64,000 nucleotides of DNA, from contig NZ_CP060488.1 of assembly GCF_014334015.1 (NCBI RefSeq), forward strand, positions 5,786,501 to 5,850,500, read 5' to 3'. Below are positions 53,559-62,172 of the stretch, piece after piece. This stretch comes from Bacteroides sp. M10 (GTDB lineage: Bacteria > Bacteroidota > Bacteroidia > Bacteroidales > Bacteroidaceae). A program made the position numbers and the translations under genes. Every line of letters starts with the position of its first letter. Within the stretch, counting starts at the first letter, position 1. Under the pieces are notes generated by a model that saw only the letters and a list, made by a program, of their open reading frames with translations, searched no databases and was not told the DNA's origin.

Positions 53559-53643
53559 GAAACAGGAAAACTGATAATCGTATGAGTCAATATCTTAACA
53601 GGATGTATGGAAGTAACCCGTACTTGACCTGTTTTCTTGTTTC
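53559..53643 (-). ncRNA. Structured RNA element 3, Y-RNA-like stem-loop
   Basis: On the minus strand GAAACAAGAAAAC pairs with GTTTTCCTGTTTC (12 of 13). Inside this end-to-end stem come GGT / ATC, the loop pair CAA / GATT and a 7-bp helix GTACGGG / CTCATAC (6 of 7), with TTACTTC after the first strand. A -7 box TATCTTTGT at 53648-53656 should start transcription around 53641, at the 5' end of this stem. The layout, ends paired and the conserved site partway up, is that of a Y RNA. Confidence 0.72.
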
Positions 53644-53647
53644 TTCG

Positions 53648-53687
53648 ACAAAGATAGATGCAGTGGTGCGCAGCCTTTTTGCGCAGC
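53648..53687 (-). promoter_or_regulatory. Promoter of the RNA cluster, with a direct repeat upstream
   Basis: The minus-strand -7 box TATCTTTGT lies at 53648-53656. Upstream, TGCGCAGC (plus-strand reading) occurs twice, at 53667-53674 and 53680-53687, spaced 13 bp; GCTGCGCA on the minus strand. The repeat occupies the -33 region, where TTTG is absent, so an activator site is plausible. Confidence 0.5.
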
Positions 53688-53858
53688 TAAAACTTTTTTG
53701 CTCTTTTGAAGAAAAAACAGTAAAAAATGAATAGTTGAGGGCTATTTTACGAAAATTATAGAAGAAAGACAGAGACACATAGGTGATAACTCAAGCGTTT
53801 TCATACTTTTGTGCATAGTAAAGATATGAATATCTCTCCCAACAATAAATACAATATT

Positions 53859-54578
53859 ATGAAAAGAGCATTTATTTATAAAGATGAGAAATCTCACAAA
53901 TTTTGGTGCATTGATTATAGTGGCTGTGATTTTGCCGTAAATTACGGTAAGTTCGACAGTATCGGCAAATTTGAAATCAAGGAGTTCGATACGGAAGAAG
54001 AGTGCCTGAAACAAGCTGAAAAACTGATTCACTCAAAAGAGAAAAAAGGATATGTAGAAGATACCAGTTTCAACTTCATGAACAGGATTTATATTGATTC
54101 TGAAGAATATGGCTTGCATCCCAAAACTTCCCATCCCCGATTTACGGAACACTTCACGGAAGAGTTCTATTACGATTGTGCAGACGAAGAAGCACCATTC
54201 GGCAGCGATGAAGGAAGTGATACCTTAGATTCTCTTGAAGAATCTATCAGAAAGAATCCCAAGCTCAACTTTTCGGACTATCCTAAGTATTTGATAGAAC
54301 ACGATTGGGGCATGGAATATATGCCTGTCGAAACTCTCGAACCGGAAAAGGTCAAAAAACTGGCTTCGAAAAAGGAAATGGATATGACGCAGAGCGACAT
54401 GGTGACTTATGCCACCGCTTTTGGGCAAATTAAAATCACAGGAAATCTCTCACCCGATCTGCAGGAACGTGCCATTAATGCCATAAAAAGACTTTCTCTG
54501 GTTTGGGAAAACGAACTGACAGAAATCCAAACCAAAATGATTGATGATTTACTTTCATTTACTATGAAAAAAGACTGA
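53859..54578 (+). CDS. WGR domain protein
   Basis: 239 residues. The N-terminal MKRAFIYKDEKSHKFWCIDY and VNYGKFDSIGKF closely parallel the WGR domain of the protein at 5090-6163, including the length and spacing (MKR..., then VNYGK). After residue 75 the sequence departs: an acidic middle (EEAPFGSDEGSDTLDSLEES) and a helical C-terminal part without LRRs. WGR domains often bind nucleic acid. It is divergent from the RNA/RING cluster, its start 200 nt from the cluster promoter, so a joint function is worth considering. Confidence 0.75.
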   Translation: MKRAFIYKDEKSHKFWCIDYSGCDFAVNYGKFDSIGKFEIKEFDTEEECLKQAEKLIHSKEKKGYVEDTSFNFMNRIYIDSEEYGLHPKTSHPRFTEHFTEEFYYDCADEEAPFGSDEGSDTLDSLEESIRKNPKLNFSDYPKYLIEHDWGMEYMPVETLEPEKVKKLASKKEMDMTQSDMVTYATAFGQIKITGNLSPDLQERAINAIKRLSLVWENELTEIQTKMIDDLLSFTMKKD

Positions 54579-54632
54579 TTATACGAAACAGACAAGTAGC
54601 ATGACAAGAATATGTACCCTCTCCTCAAAGGT

Positions 54633-54690
54633 GATTTCTATTTAAACGATGCAGGTATCTGAAAATACCTGCATCGTTTAAATAGAAATC
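54633..54690. terminator. Perfect 26-bp palindrome between convergent genes
   Basis: GATTTCTATTTAAACGATGC plus AGGTAT (54633-54658) recurs exactly inverted at 54665-54690 with a 6-nt loop. The right arm runs into the rsgA stop codon. It lacks a T-run, so a role as a transcript-end hairpin for both genes is likely but unproven. Confidence 0.6.
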
Positions 54691-55777
54691 AGCGATTTGC
54701 CTTACGATTCTTTACTTCTTCTACAAGTTTTGTAAAGGACTTCTCCTTTTTACGTTTCTCATGTTCGGAAGCAGAAAAGTGCCACGCTTCCCGGCGAAGT
54801 TTCAGATAGCTTGCATAAACTTTATAATCTAACACACCGCTATTGACTGCTTCTAAAACAGCACAACCCGGTTCGTTGATATGCTTGCAATCTTTGAAAC
54901 GGCACGATTCTGCATAGTCAGAGATTTCAAGTACTTCGGCCAGTGAGTCTGGATTGTCGATAACCAAGCCAAATTCACGCACACCCGGAGTATCAATTAA
55001 AACACCCGAACCGTTCATCAATACCATTTCCCGACGGGTCGATGTATGCCGGCCTTTTCCTGTGGACAGGCTTATATCGGAGGTAAGCAACACAGATTTT
55101 TCACAGAGTGCATTTACCAGAGAACTTTTCCCGACACCCGAAGAACCGACAAACACAACAGTTTCTCCTTCTGATATGGATTCCCGCAGCCGGAGAATCG
55201 TTTGGGGTTGATGAATACTCGTAAAAAATACGGGTATCTGATTGGAGATATGCTTTATTTGTTCTTCAACACTCTGCCTGTCAAAATCTAAATCGGATTT
55301 ATTAAGTACTAATACAGGCTTGATGTTTTCTTCTAATACCTGAACCATAAAACGTTCTACTCTGCGGACATTGAAATTATCGTCAAGGCTCTGCACAATA
55401 AATGCTTTATCGACGTAAGAAGCAATGGCCTGCCTATCGGCAACTGTACCGCTTTTCTTGCGATACAATGTCCGCTCACGAGGTAGCATATCGACAATAA
55501 TCCCTTTATTCTCATCAAATGGTTGAAAAAGCACCCAATCACCCGTACAGGGTAATTCAGTATCAGATTTCCCATACATCATGTTTCCCGTGAGTTCACA
55601 CTGAAACAATCCGTTTTCGGAAACGACCTCGTAGCAGGTACGGTGTACTATGGATATACGTCCATGAGGAAGAGTGCTGTAGAGTGATTCTTGTTTTAGT
55701 TGGCTTAGTTTATCATTCCAGCCATACCAGTTTAAATTAACGTCGAATTTGTGAATTGTTTGATTTTCGTTATTCAT
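54689..55777 (-). CDS. rsgA: Ribosome small subunit-dependent GTPase A
   Basis: 362 residues, cytoplasmic. A circularly permuted GTPase: NKSD (G4) comes first, then GSSGVGKSSLVNAL (G1) and DTPGVREFG (G3), followed by the zinc site CRFKDCKHINEPGC. An N-terminal OB-fold precedes it. RsgA assists late 30S maturation. The ATG at 55777 is used; a frame to 55816 adds a sequence without similarity to the family start. Confidence 0.95.
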   Translation of the reverse strand: MNNENQTIHKFDVNLNWYGWNDKLSQLKQESLYSTLPHGRISIVHRTCYEVVSENGLFQCELTGNMMYGKSDTELPCTGDWVLFQPFDENKGIIVDMLPRERTLYRKKSGTVADRQAIASYVDKAFIVQSLDDNFNVRRVERFMVQVLEENIKPVLVLNKSDLDFDRQSVEEQIKHISNQIPVFFTSIHQPQTILRLRESISEGETVVFVGSSGVGKSSLVNALCEKSVLLTSDISLSTGKGRHTSTRREMVLMNGSGVLIDTPGVREFGLVIDNPDSLAEVLEISDYAESCRFKDCKHINEPGCAVLEAVNSGVLDYKVYASYLKLRREAWHFSASEHEKRKKEKSFTKLVEEVKNRKANR

Positions 55778-55994
55778 GATCTTAATGTATACAGCGCACA
55801 CGTCACAAAGCACCACGATGCTTTTAGCACCCTTGTACGCAAGTTAAAAATTGAAATTATAAAGACATAAAGAGTACTCCCGGAAGGAATCATCCGAGAG
55901 CAAACGAAAGGACAATCTGTATCAGAAACACAGATTGTTTACTAAACCAAATCCGATTTATTATTTCTTGTCATGCGACAAAGATAGACTATTT

Positions 55995-56696
55995 TTATTT
56001 AATGGCAAAACGAGCCGTCATTTCATACCGTAGCTTGATAACCCGGTACTGCTCGGTAGCTGCCGTACCCATGCTTACATTGCTCTGCGCCTCGAAAGGA
56101 AGATAACGGCTTATGTTATTATCGGCAGGTTCGATGATACGAATCACTTCACCCAACTGCTGCCCCATCGCTTCCACCAGATAAGATGCTTTCTCACGGG
56201 CAGCCTTCAGTGCTTCAATCTTACCTTGTTTCCGATACATTGGCAAATCCTTATGTTTGAGTTCTCCGATGCGCATGGACTCAATTCCCCACGTATTGAC
56301 CGAACGAATAATAGAATTAATCTGCTCAAAATCCGTAAGCCGGATATCCAATTGCTTACCTATCAGAAACTCTTTTCCTCTCTGACGCCAATAATCTCCT
56401 ATTTCCTGTGTGCGGATAGCATCATCCGTTATTCCGATTTTGCGCAAACTTTTACGCAAATCTTTCTCTATCATTGCCAATGGCACTTTCGTCCGGAAAT
56501 CTTCTTCTCTTTTTGATTTACCGGTGTACTCTTCTTCCCAATACTCCTTAATCTGAACCAGAAAATGAATCTCATCCGGAACGACTTCTATTTCAGAAGA
56601 ACCGGTCACTTCAACGTATCGTCCATCACTTTCCTGTGCATTCACAACGATACTCCAAGTAAACAAAACAAAAACTAATAAACATACCTTTTTCAT
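55995..56696 (-). CDS. SIMPL domain-containing exported protein
   Basis: 233 residues, signal peptide MKKVCLLVFVLFTWSIVVNA. VEVTGSSEIEVVPDEIHFLVQIKEY is the start of a SIMPL (DUF541) domain, and the helical KIEALKAAREKASYLVEAMGQQLGEVIRI segment (in parts) is its typical centre. Envelope proteins with this domain form periplasmic rings in other bacteria; no defined activity. The ATG at 56696 is chosen because the signal peptide follows directly. Confidence 0.85.
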   Translation of the reverse strand: MKKVCLLVFVLFTWSIVVNAQESDGRYVEVTGSSEIEVVPDEIHFLVQIKEYWEEEYTGKSKREEDFRTKVPLAMIEKDLRKSLRKIGITDDAIRTQEIGDYWRQRGKEFLIGKQLDIRLTDFEQINSIIRSVNTWGIESMRIGELKHKDLPMYRKQGKIEALKAAREKASYLVEAMGQQLGEVIRIIEPADNNISRYLPFEAQSNVSMGTAATEQYRVIKLRYEMTARFAIK

Positions 56697-56770
56697 ATCT
56701 TCGATTATTATATTATATCTCGCATTATCCATTAAGACTTATAAAAAGAATCTTATCTAATTGATTACAA

Positions 56771-57445
56771 CTAATCCAATAAATTCCAAATTTCGGCATT
56801 TGATTTCTCTGCCAACTTCTTTATATCAACCAAATGCTCTTTAAATTTATTTTCATCTATCGGAAAAATAATAGTTCGAAAAGTTTCACTCCCATTATCA
56901 CAATCATATCCTATAATTGCTGATAAATCATCATATTCTTCCATACGTTTCACGCTAAGAACAAAATCATACCTCTGCAAACATTCTTCAATAAGTCCGT
57001 TGTTCTGATACAGTCCCACTGTAGGAAAACCTAAAATACCACTTTTAATCTCTTTAATAGAATAATGCTCACTTCTACAATATTCCTGGCATGGAATCAT
57101 AGTAAAACCTATCATAAGCAGTGGCAATGCTGCTAATCCGAAAAAAGTATCCCACAATCTTCCAACAATATAAAAAATAACCATCATTAAAGAACCAAAA
57201 ACATGTACTCCTAAATACCTTTTCACCCACTTTCGAAAGCGCATTCCCATAGGTAACAAGAAAAATGAAATTATAGCGGACAAATATGTCACCCACACAA
57301 TTATATAGCCTAAATGCCATCGTAGATGATTATCATAAGGAATAAACAATAGTAGAAAAAAACAAAAGAACATTCCTATCAGATGCATGACAAACAAATA
57401 TTTTCCCAATTGCATTTTCATATGCTTTCCATGTTTTACAATCAT
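56771..57445 (-). CDS. Hypothetical membrane protein with a soluble C-terminal half
   Basis: 224 residues. Four hydrophobic segments in the first 115 residues (FVMHLIGMFFCFFLLLFIP, YIIVWVTYLSAIISFFLLP, VFGSLMMVIFYIVG, LAALPLLMIGFTMIP), then a soluble part with LVDIKKLAEKSNAEIWNLLD at the end. No family recognised. The ATG at 57421 (MKMQLGKYL) is an equally possible start. Stands alone between a SIMPL gene and a divergent small membrane protein. Confidence 0.5.
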   Translation of the reverse strand: MIVKHGKHMKMQLGKYLFVMHLIGMFFCFFLLLFIPYDNHLRWHLGYIIVWVTYLSAIISFFLLPMGMRFRKWVKRYLGVHVFGSLMMVIFYIVGRLWDTFFGLAALPLLMIGFTMIPCQEYCRSEHYSIKEIKSGILGFPTVGLYQNNGLIEECLQRYDFVLSVKRMEEYDDLSAIIGYDCDNGSETFRTIIFPIDENKFKEHLVDIKKLAEKSNAEIWNLLD

Positions 57446-57637
57446 ATTGTCTTGAATTACAAAACTATAAAAAAAATTACATATAATATTATTTTTTCTC
57501 TTTATTCATTTACTCAAATGATATTTGATTGTAAAATACAAGATATGATATACTATCATAAAGATTTTATTTATATTATTTTCATACTACAAATTAATAA
57601 TATAACTTTGTATCTGTGACTATAATTAATACATACT

Positions 57638-58117
57638 ATGATAACACATCTAATAAATGTCAGTTTTGGAATATTTGCTTTCTTACCTGAAGGATGGCTG
57701 TTCATGATACTCATTATGTTACTTGAATCATTTATTCTATCCAAGTTATTATGTCACAAAAAAATCGATAAGCAAATATACATTTCTATATTTGGAAGCA
57801 ACATCATCAGTGGTGCAGTAGGAATCATTACTACGCTGGCACTTAACGGTGGATGGATTCTAGTTGTTTGGTTTCCGTGGGTAAGTAGCCATGAAATAAA
57901 TATTTCCGAACCAGGAAATCTATTGATATTCGTATTATTCTATCTTGTAGCTTTTATTTTAACTCTCATCCTTGAATCATTTACCAATTGGCTATTTCTA
58001 AAAAGGAAATATAAAACTAGGCAAATATTAATCAACACATTGATAGCTAATATTATCAGTTATTTAATAGGAACATTCATACTATATTCATATAGTTTCG
58101 GCCTACTTCCCTCTTAA
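57638..58117 (+). CDS. Hypothetical small membrane protein
   Basis: 159 residues with four membrane segments (GWLFMILIMLLESFILSKLL, IISGAVGIITTLALNGGWILVV, LLIFVLFYLVAFILTLILE, NTLIANIISYLIGTFILYSY). A -7 box TAACTTTG is at 57603-57610. Its 3' end overlaps the convergent DUF1062 gene by 15 nt. No function can be assigned. Confidence 0.5.
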   Translation: MITHLINVSFGIFAFLPEGWLFMILIMLLESFILSKLLCHKKIDKQIYISIFGSNIISGAVGIITTLALNGGWILVVWFPWVSSHEINISEPGNLLIFVLFYLVAFILTLILESFTNWLFLKRKYKTRQILINTLIANIISYLIGTFILYSYSFGLLPS

Positions 58118-58711
58118 TGATTCAATCAAATATTTCATACGTATAAAAATTATATCGTCATTCTTCACTTTAGATTTCAGTGATACTTTTTTGGCAGGAA
58201 TGTGTATTACATCCTGCTCCAATATACGCTTCAAACAAGTACTGGAAAGAGAGAAATATCTTTTCATTAATGATGACAGTTTCAGATTCAAGTCGAAATC
58301 ACATTTGATTCGGATACTTATTATTTCATCGGTCATATGAATGATACTTTCCGGGGAGATGTTACTTATCACTTCATAGTCAACGCTGTCATAGTCTAAT
58401 TGAAGATTGTTTTTACTTGCCATTCCGGCAGAGAAAGCATACTGCCAGGCTACATTCCTGTCGTTCATGGAAAAGCTGTGAAACAGTTTCTTATCAATCA
58501 GGTCGGGTTTAGTGCGGGATAACAGAGTCATATTACAAGTGTTATCACATTTCACACATCTATAAATGAGCCAGACATCAATGTTTTTCTTTTGTGCATT
58601 CATCCTGAACTTATCACTGCAATAAAAGCGGTCACTATCACAGTGGCTGCATTTCTTAATTAACAAGGGGCTATTCTTCACCCTTATCTCCCATGTAAAT
58701 GTTGTTTCCAT
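58103..58711 (-). CDS. DUF1062-type protein with an N-terminal zinc ribbon
   Basis: 202 residues. A four-Cys zinc-ribbon (KKCSHCDSD ... YRCVKCDNTC) lies near residues 20-60, followed by an alpha-helical part with the segment FHSFSMNDRNVAWQYAFSAG typical of DUF1062. The C-terminal third is helical and basic (LMKRYFSLSSTCLKRILEQD), resembling a small RNA- or DNA-binding fold. DUF1062 proteins are of unknown function. It overlaps the end of the membrane-protein gene on the opposite strand. Confidence 0.72.
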   Translation of the reverse strand: METTFTWEIRVKNSPLLIKKCSHCDSDRFYCSDKFRMNAQKKNIDVWLIYRCVKCDNTCNMTLLSRTKPDLIDKKLFHSFSMNDRNVAWQYAFSAGMASKNNLQLDYDSVDYEVISNISPESIIHMTDEIISIRIKCDFDLNLKLSSLMKRYFSLSSTCLKRILEQDVIHIPAKKVSLKSKVKNDDIIFIRMKYLIESLRGK

Positions 58712-59646
58712 AACTATACAAAAGCTATTATTTTTCTTTGTGAATCAATTATTTTCTTCGCAAAGTTGGAGATTAGCTATTTGTATAATTCACAAGATGT
58801 CACAAGATGCTATGAAATTTATCCGTCCAGTTCGTCCATCATCTTTAATATTTTATCCTTCAGCTTATCAAGAAATTGTGTCCGGCTCTTCTTCCGGTTT
58901 CTGATTTCCAGAAATATACGATAAAAATCTCCTATCTCAATATTGAATAGTACTTCGCAGCAGAAAGCAATATCTTTCAAACTTGTATTTCCATTATTGA
59001 AGCATTTACCTGCGTATAAGGCATAGATGAATTCTACTAATCCTACTTTGCTGTCTGTCCACTGCAATAGTCGGCTGTCTATCATGGAAGTGAATTTCAA
59101 ATGGAGTTCTTCGGATAATCGTTCTATTTCAGCAGACAGATATTCCGCCAAACGATTATTGGCTATGATTTCAGCCACACTAGAATCATGCAAGGTGGTA
59201 AAAAAGGAATCTCTATCCAGTAGCCCGCAACGGATGTCCGAAAGAATGTCATAGTTACTTCTGATAAAATACAGCTCGTCAAGTTCTGTCCTGCCCGTAT
59301 GGTAGTAATCATAGAAGGGGTTATCTAGAAAATATCTTTTCAGATTCTCCTGCTCCGACTTCAGATATTTGTATTGTGAGGACGGAGTTTCGCCGATACG
59401 GTTCTTTTCAATCTGATATAAGCGGACATAAAACATCAATAACCCGAAAATTTGCGGTTTCCAGATTTTAAAGAAAAGAATCTCTTCTGCTGAATTTGAG
59501 AATTGATATTCGACAACGGCTGACTTCAACAGAATAAGTGAGGTCTGCATAACATCAATAATCTGTTTTATCTTATCAATCAGGGCAATCGGCTGGCGTT
59601 CAATCCTTTCAATCTCTTTTTCTATGTTTAGCTTACAATTTCTTAC

Positions 59647-61488
59647 GAAATTGGTTCTTCGTCAAATTTGGTGGTACTTCTTCTATTGTGAATAAATAAT
59701 CTTCGCTCTCAGTAGTTTAATTCCTGCCCTATTGTACATCTGTCTTTTTACCGCTTTAATTTTATTCACTGTCCCCTCCAGTAATCCGTTACTGAAGGGG
59801 ATATCAATAGCTGCCTGTACTGCCTCCCAGTCTTTTTCAATACCATATGCAAAGTTCGTTAGTGGCATATTCCGTGTTGCCTTCGCTTTTTCAATCCACT
59901 TTCTAATATCCTTATCATAAGTGTTCCCATTAATCATGTCTCTGAAATTTTGACACACGCTTAAGAGTTCTTTTATCTGTGGTGAGGACTTATACAGTTC
60001 CGCTAGTTTAGGATTATCCGATTCTCCCTTTAGAATGTATTTGCGTATCTGATTCTGTGAAACTCTCTGTATTTTACTTCCGTTTTCAATGCTCTCATTA
60101 TGCTCCTTGATTTCCTTCCTCTTTTGTTGATACCTTTTTCGCAAGCTGGATGTTATCCTTCCAATAAGTGCGCCACTGATTTTACTCCCCATTTTTTGCG
60201 CCAATATTTTTCGAGTAATACAGCCCGCACTAATGATTGTAGCCAGTTCGGATACATATTTAAGAGCTGTCTTCTGTTGCTCATTCAAGTATGCCCCTAT
60301 TCTTCTGTTGTGAATGATCTTATAAATGTAGCGACTTTTCTTACCCAAATGTGTGGCTGTCTGCTCAATGGTCATCCCCTGCATTTTTAAGTTCAAGCTT
60401 TCCCTGTATATCTTTAATTTTTCTCTGTGTCGGACATCTCCCATGTTAAATATGTCCTGAAGAATTAACGAAGAAGCCGTGTCTCTGTCAGGATATTCGT
60501 ATTTGAGCTTTTTCTTGGTCTGACGAATCATTTTCTCTATTTCCGGTATCATCGTGTCCGTCATATTCTTGATTAGATGGAACCGGTCGCAGATTTGTGT
60601 AACACCAGGGATTATTCTGTTTATAGCTTCTGTGAAACATCTTCCACGGTCTCTCGTTATATATTGTATTTGAGGATTCCGGATGAGCCAGTTATCAAGT
60701 GCTTCTCCGTTTCTATCCTCTAACAAAGCAATAGGTATGTGTGTCATCTGGTCTACGACCACACTCATATAATCCTTACCTTTTTTATAGGCAAAATCAT
60801 CAATACCTACATAAATACTTTTATTATGCATAGGATTATGTTGTCCGCACTGTTGTAGGATGCGTAAGCAGGAAGAACTACTGGCCGTTATATGGAACAG
60901 TTGTAAAAGAGAAGAGGCCTTTCGGGAAGTAAGTTCCAAGCTTATCGATCTGATGCGTTCCTCAACAAGATAGCTCCGTCTACCATACCGACGAGCCAGA
61001 AAAGACAACGGTTCGCAGAATATTTTTTGTGGACAAGAAACATTATCACAATAATATTTGCCAACCTTTATGACTAACTCCAAAGTATGACCGTAAACTT
61101 CAAGATCCTGAATATGACGGGAGTAGTAACTGTGCAATCGGTGACTGAAATGTCCGCAATAAGGACAGGAAGCCCCCTTGCCAGCCGTATGTAGAAAGAC
61201 CGTCAATGAGCTAACAGCTTCAGAGATACCATCTTGTTGCAGATTATCGTAGCCAAGACTGAATCTGAAATCATGGAATAATCCCCTATTTGTAGGAGTA
61301 TTTTCTTTTTTTGATGTATATTTGTACGTTGTAGATATGACTTGTTGCATTGTAACTCTTAATGATGTGGTGTCTTTAAAGTTACTAAAAAGCAAACATA
61401 TCTACAACTTTTAATAGGATTAAGAAAGAAGAAGACCGGTGAAATAAAAAAGAGATTACCACCAAATTTGACGAAGAACCACGAAATT
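59647..61488. mobile_element. ISL3-family insertion sequence with 8-bp target duplication
   Basis: Element at 59655-61480 (1826 bp). Its ends are inverted repeats starting GGTTCTTCGTCAAATTTGGT on the left and the reverse complement on the right. Direct 8-bp copies ACGAAATT flank it at 59647-59654 and 61481-61488. The length of the duplication matches the ISL3 family. The inverted repeats extend at least 22 bp. The intact ends and clean duplication point to a recent insertion. Confidence 0.92.
59683..61350 (-). CDS. ISL3 family transposase
   Basis: 555 residues from the ATG at 61350. An N-terminal zinc-ribbon (CPYCGHFSHRLHSYYSRHI, then CDNVSCPQKIFCE) is the ISL3 zinc finger; the catalytic core has GIDDFAYKKGKDYMSVVVD and ITRDRGRCFTEAI with Asp residues of the DDE triad, then CDRFHLIKNM and a late Glu in the C-terminal part. 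The frame is uninterrupted, so the element may be active. A TTG start at 61395 is possible but less likely. Confidence 0.92.
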   Translation of the reverse strand: MQQVISTTYKYTSKKENTPTNRGLFHDFRFSLGYDNLQQDGISEAVSSLTVFLHTAGKGASCPYCGHFSHRLHSYYSRHIQDLEVYGHTLELVIKVGKYYCDNVSCPQKIFCEPLSFLARRYGRRSYLVEERIRSISLELTSRKASSLLQLFHITASSSSCLRILQQCGQHNPMHNKSIYVGIDDFAYKKGKDYMSVVVDQMTHIPIALLEDRNGEALDNWLIRNPQIQYITRDRGRCFTEAINRIIPGVTQICDRFHLIKNMTDTMIPEIEKMIRQTKKKLKYEYPDRDTASSLILQDIFNMGDVRHREKLKIYRESLNLKMQGMTIEQTATHLGKKSRYIYKIIHNRRIGAYLNEQQKTALKYVSELATIISAGCITRKILAQKMGSKISGALIGRITSSLRKRYQQKRKEIKEHNESIENGSKIQRVSQNQIRKYILKGESDNPKLAELYKSSPQIKELLSVCQNFRDMINGNTYDKDIRKWIEKAKATRNMPLTNFAYGIEKDWEAVQAAIDIPFSNGLLEGTVNKIKAVKRQMYNRAGIKLLRAKIIYSQ

Positions 61489-61494
61489 TTCCAT

Positions 61495-61830
61495 TTGTTC
61501 TCATATTGCATCAGTTTTGAAAAACGATGCAGTGAATAATAAAAATGATAAAATGAAAAACCTGTTCAAGTATAGAACTACTCAAACGAAAGAAATTAGC
61601 CTGTGGTTTATGAGGCTAATATTAAGCTATAACAAATTTAAGAATTGTGCCCAAAATCATTGCTTTTAGAATTCAGATGCAAATATAATTGTTTTTTTAG
61701 GATGACATGAAGTTTATATGAATTTTTGAAATAAACTCACCAGAAGTATAGAAAAATAGTATCTTTGCCTCCGACTTTTCACAGATACTGTGAGAAAGTA
61801 ATTCTTTTAATTATATAAATAAAAAAGACT
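61495..61830 (+). promoter_or_regulatory. Spacer with the promoter of the monooxygenase gene
   Basis: About 340 bp, AT-rich. It should contain the old promoter of the rteC-like gene on the minus strand. TATCTTTGC at 61760-61768 is a perfect plus-strand -7 box; its start near 61775 gives a 55-nt leader. No other gene or hairpin stands out. Confidence 0.55.
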
Positions 61831-62106
61831 ATGATCAGATTAAATGTTTTTGTTCGTGTAAACGAATCCAACTGTGAAGAAGCGATAAAAGCGGCAAAAG
61901 AACTGACTGCCTGTTCTTTAAAAGAAGAAGGATGCATTGCTTATGATACTTTCGAAAGCAGCACGCGTCCTGACGTTTTCATGATTTGCGAAACTTGGCA
62001 GAATGCCGAAGTATTGGCAGCACACGAAAAATCTCCTCATTTCGCTCAATATGTAGGTATCATTCAGAAATTGGCTGAAATGAAATTGGAAAAATTTGAA
62101 TTCTAA
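61831..62106 (+). CDS. Antibiotic biosynthesis monooxygenase (ABM) domain protein, quinol-monooxygenase type
   Basis: 91 residues. IRLNVFVRVNESNCEEAIKA at the start, EEGCIAYDTFESSTRPDVFMI, ICETWQNAEVLAAHEKSPHF and the helical end match the dimeric ferredoxin-like ABM fold (YgiN-like). Such proteins act without cofactors on quinol-type compounds. A terminator hairpin follows. Stand-alone gene. Confidence 0.85.
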   Translation: MIRLNVFVRVNESNCEEAIKAAKELTACSLKEEGCIAYDTFESSTRPDVFMICETWQNAEVLAAHEKSPHFAQYVGIIQKLAEMKLEKFEF

Positions 62107-62114
62107 ATGAATTA

Positions 62115-62138
62115 CGAGGCTGTTCTCGAACAGCCTCG
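62115..62138. terminator. Terminator hairpin
   Basis: CGAGGCTGTTC and GAACAGCCTCG form an 11-bp stem with a 2-nt centre (effectively a tetraloop). It lies just past the stop of the monooxygenase gene. Confidence 0.75.
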
Positions 62139-62172
62139 CTAAATCCGCTATTCCTTATCTTTCCGAGTAGAA

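Larger units (their letters stand above)
58819..61494 (-). pseudogene. RteC-family gene interrupted by the ISL3 element
   Basis: The downstream part (58819 to 59654, including the ATG at 59550) encodes residues typical of RteC proteins, with FFKIWKPQIFGLLMFYVRLY and FLDNPFYDYYHTGRTELDELYFIRSN. Removing the element and one target copy rejoins it to ATG-GAA-AAT-TTC at 61494, giving a 279-residue protein that begins MENFVRNCKLN, the normal length. RteC of CTnDOT controls excision of conjugative transposons, but no element is visible here; the intact gene was probably a stand-alone regulator. The remaining 243-codon frame could be made from the internal ATG. Confidence 0.82.

Noticed and set aside
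58819..61494. A conjugative transposon around the RteC-like gene
   Set aside because: No tra, mob, integrase or other rte genes occur nearby; only the single gene and the IS element are seen.
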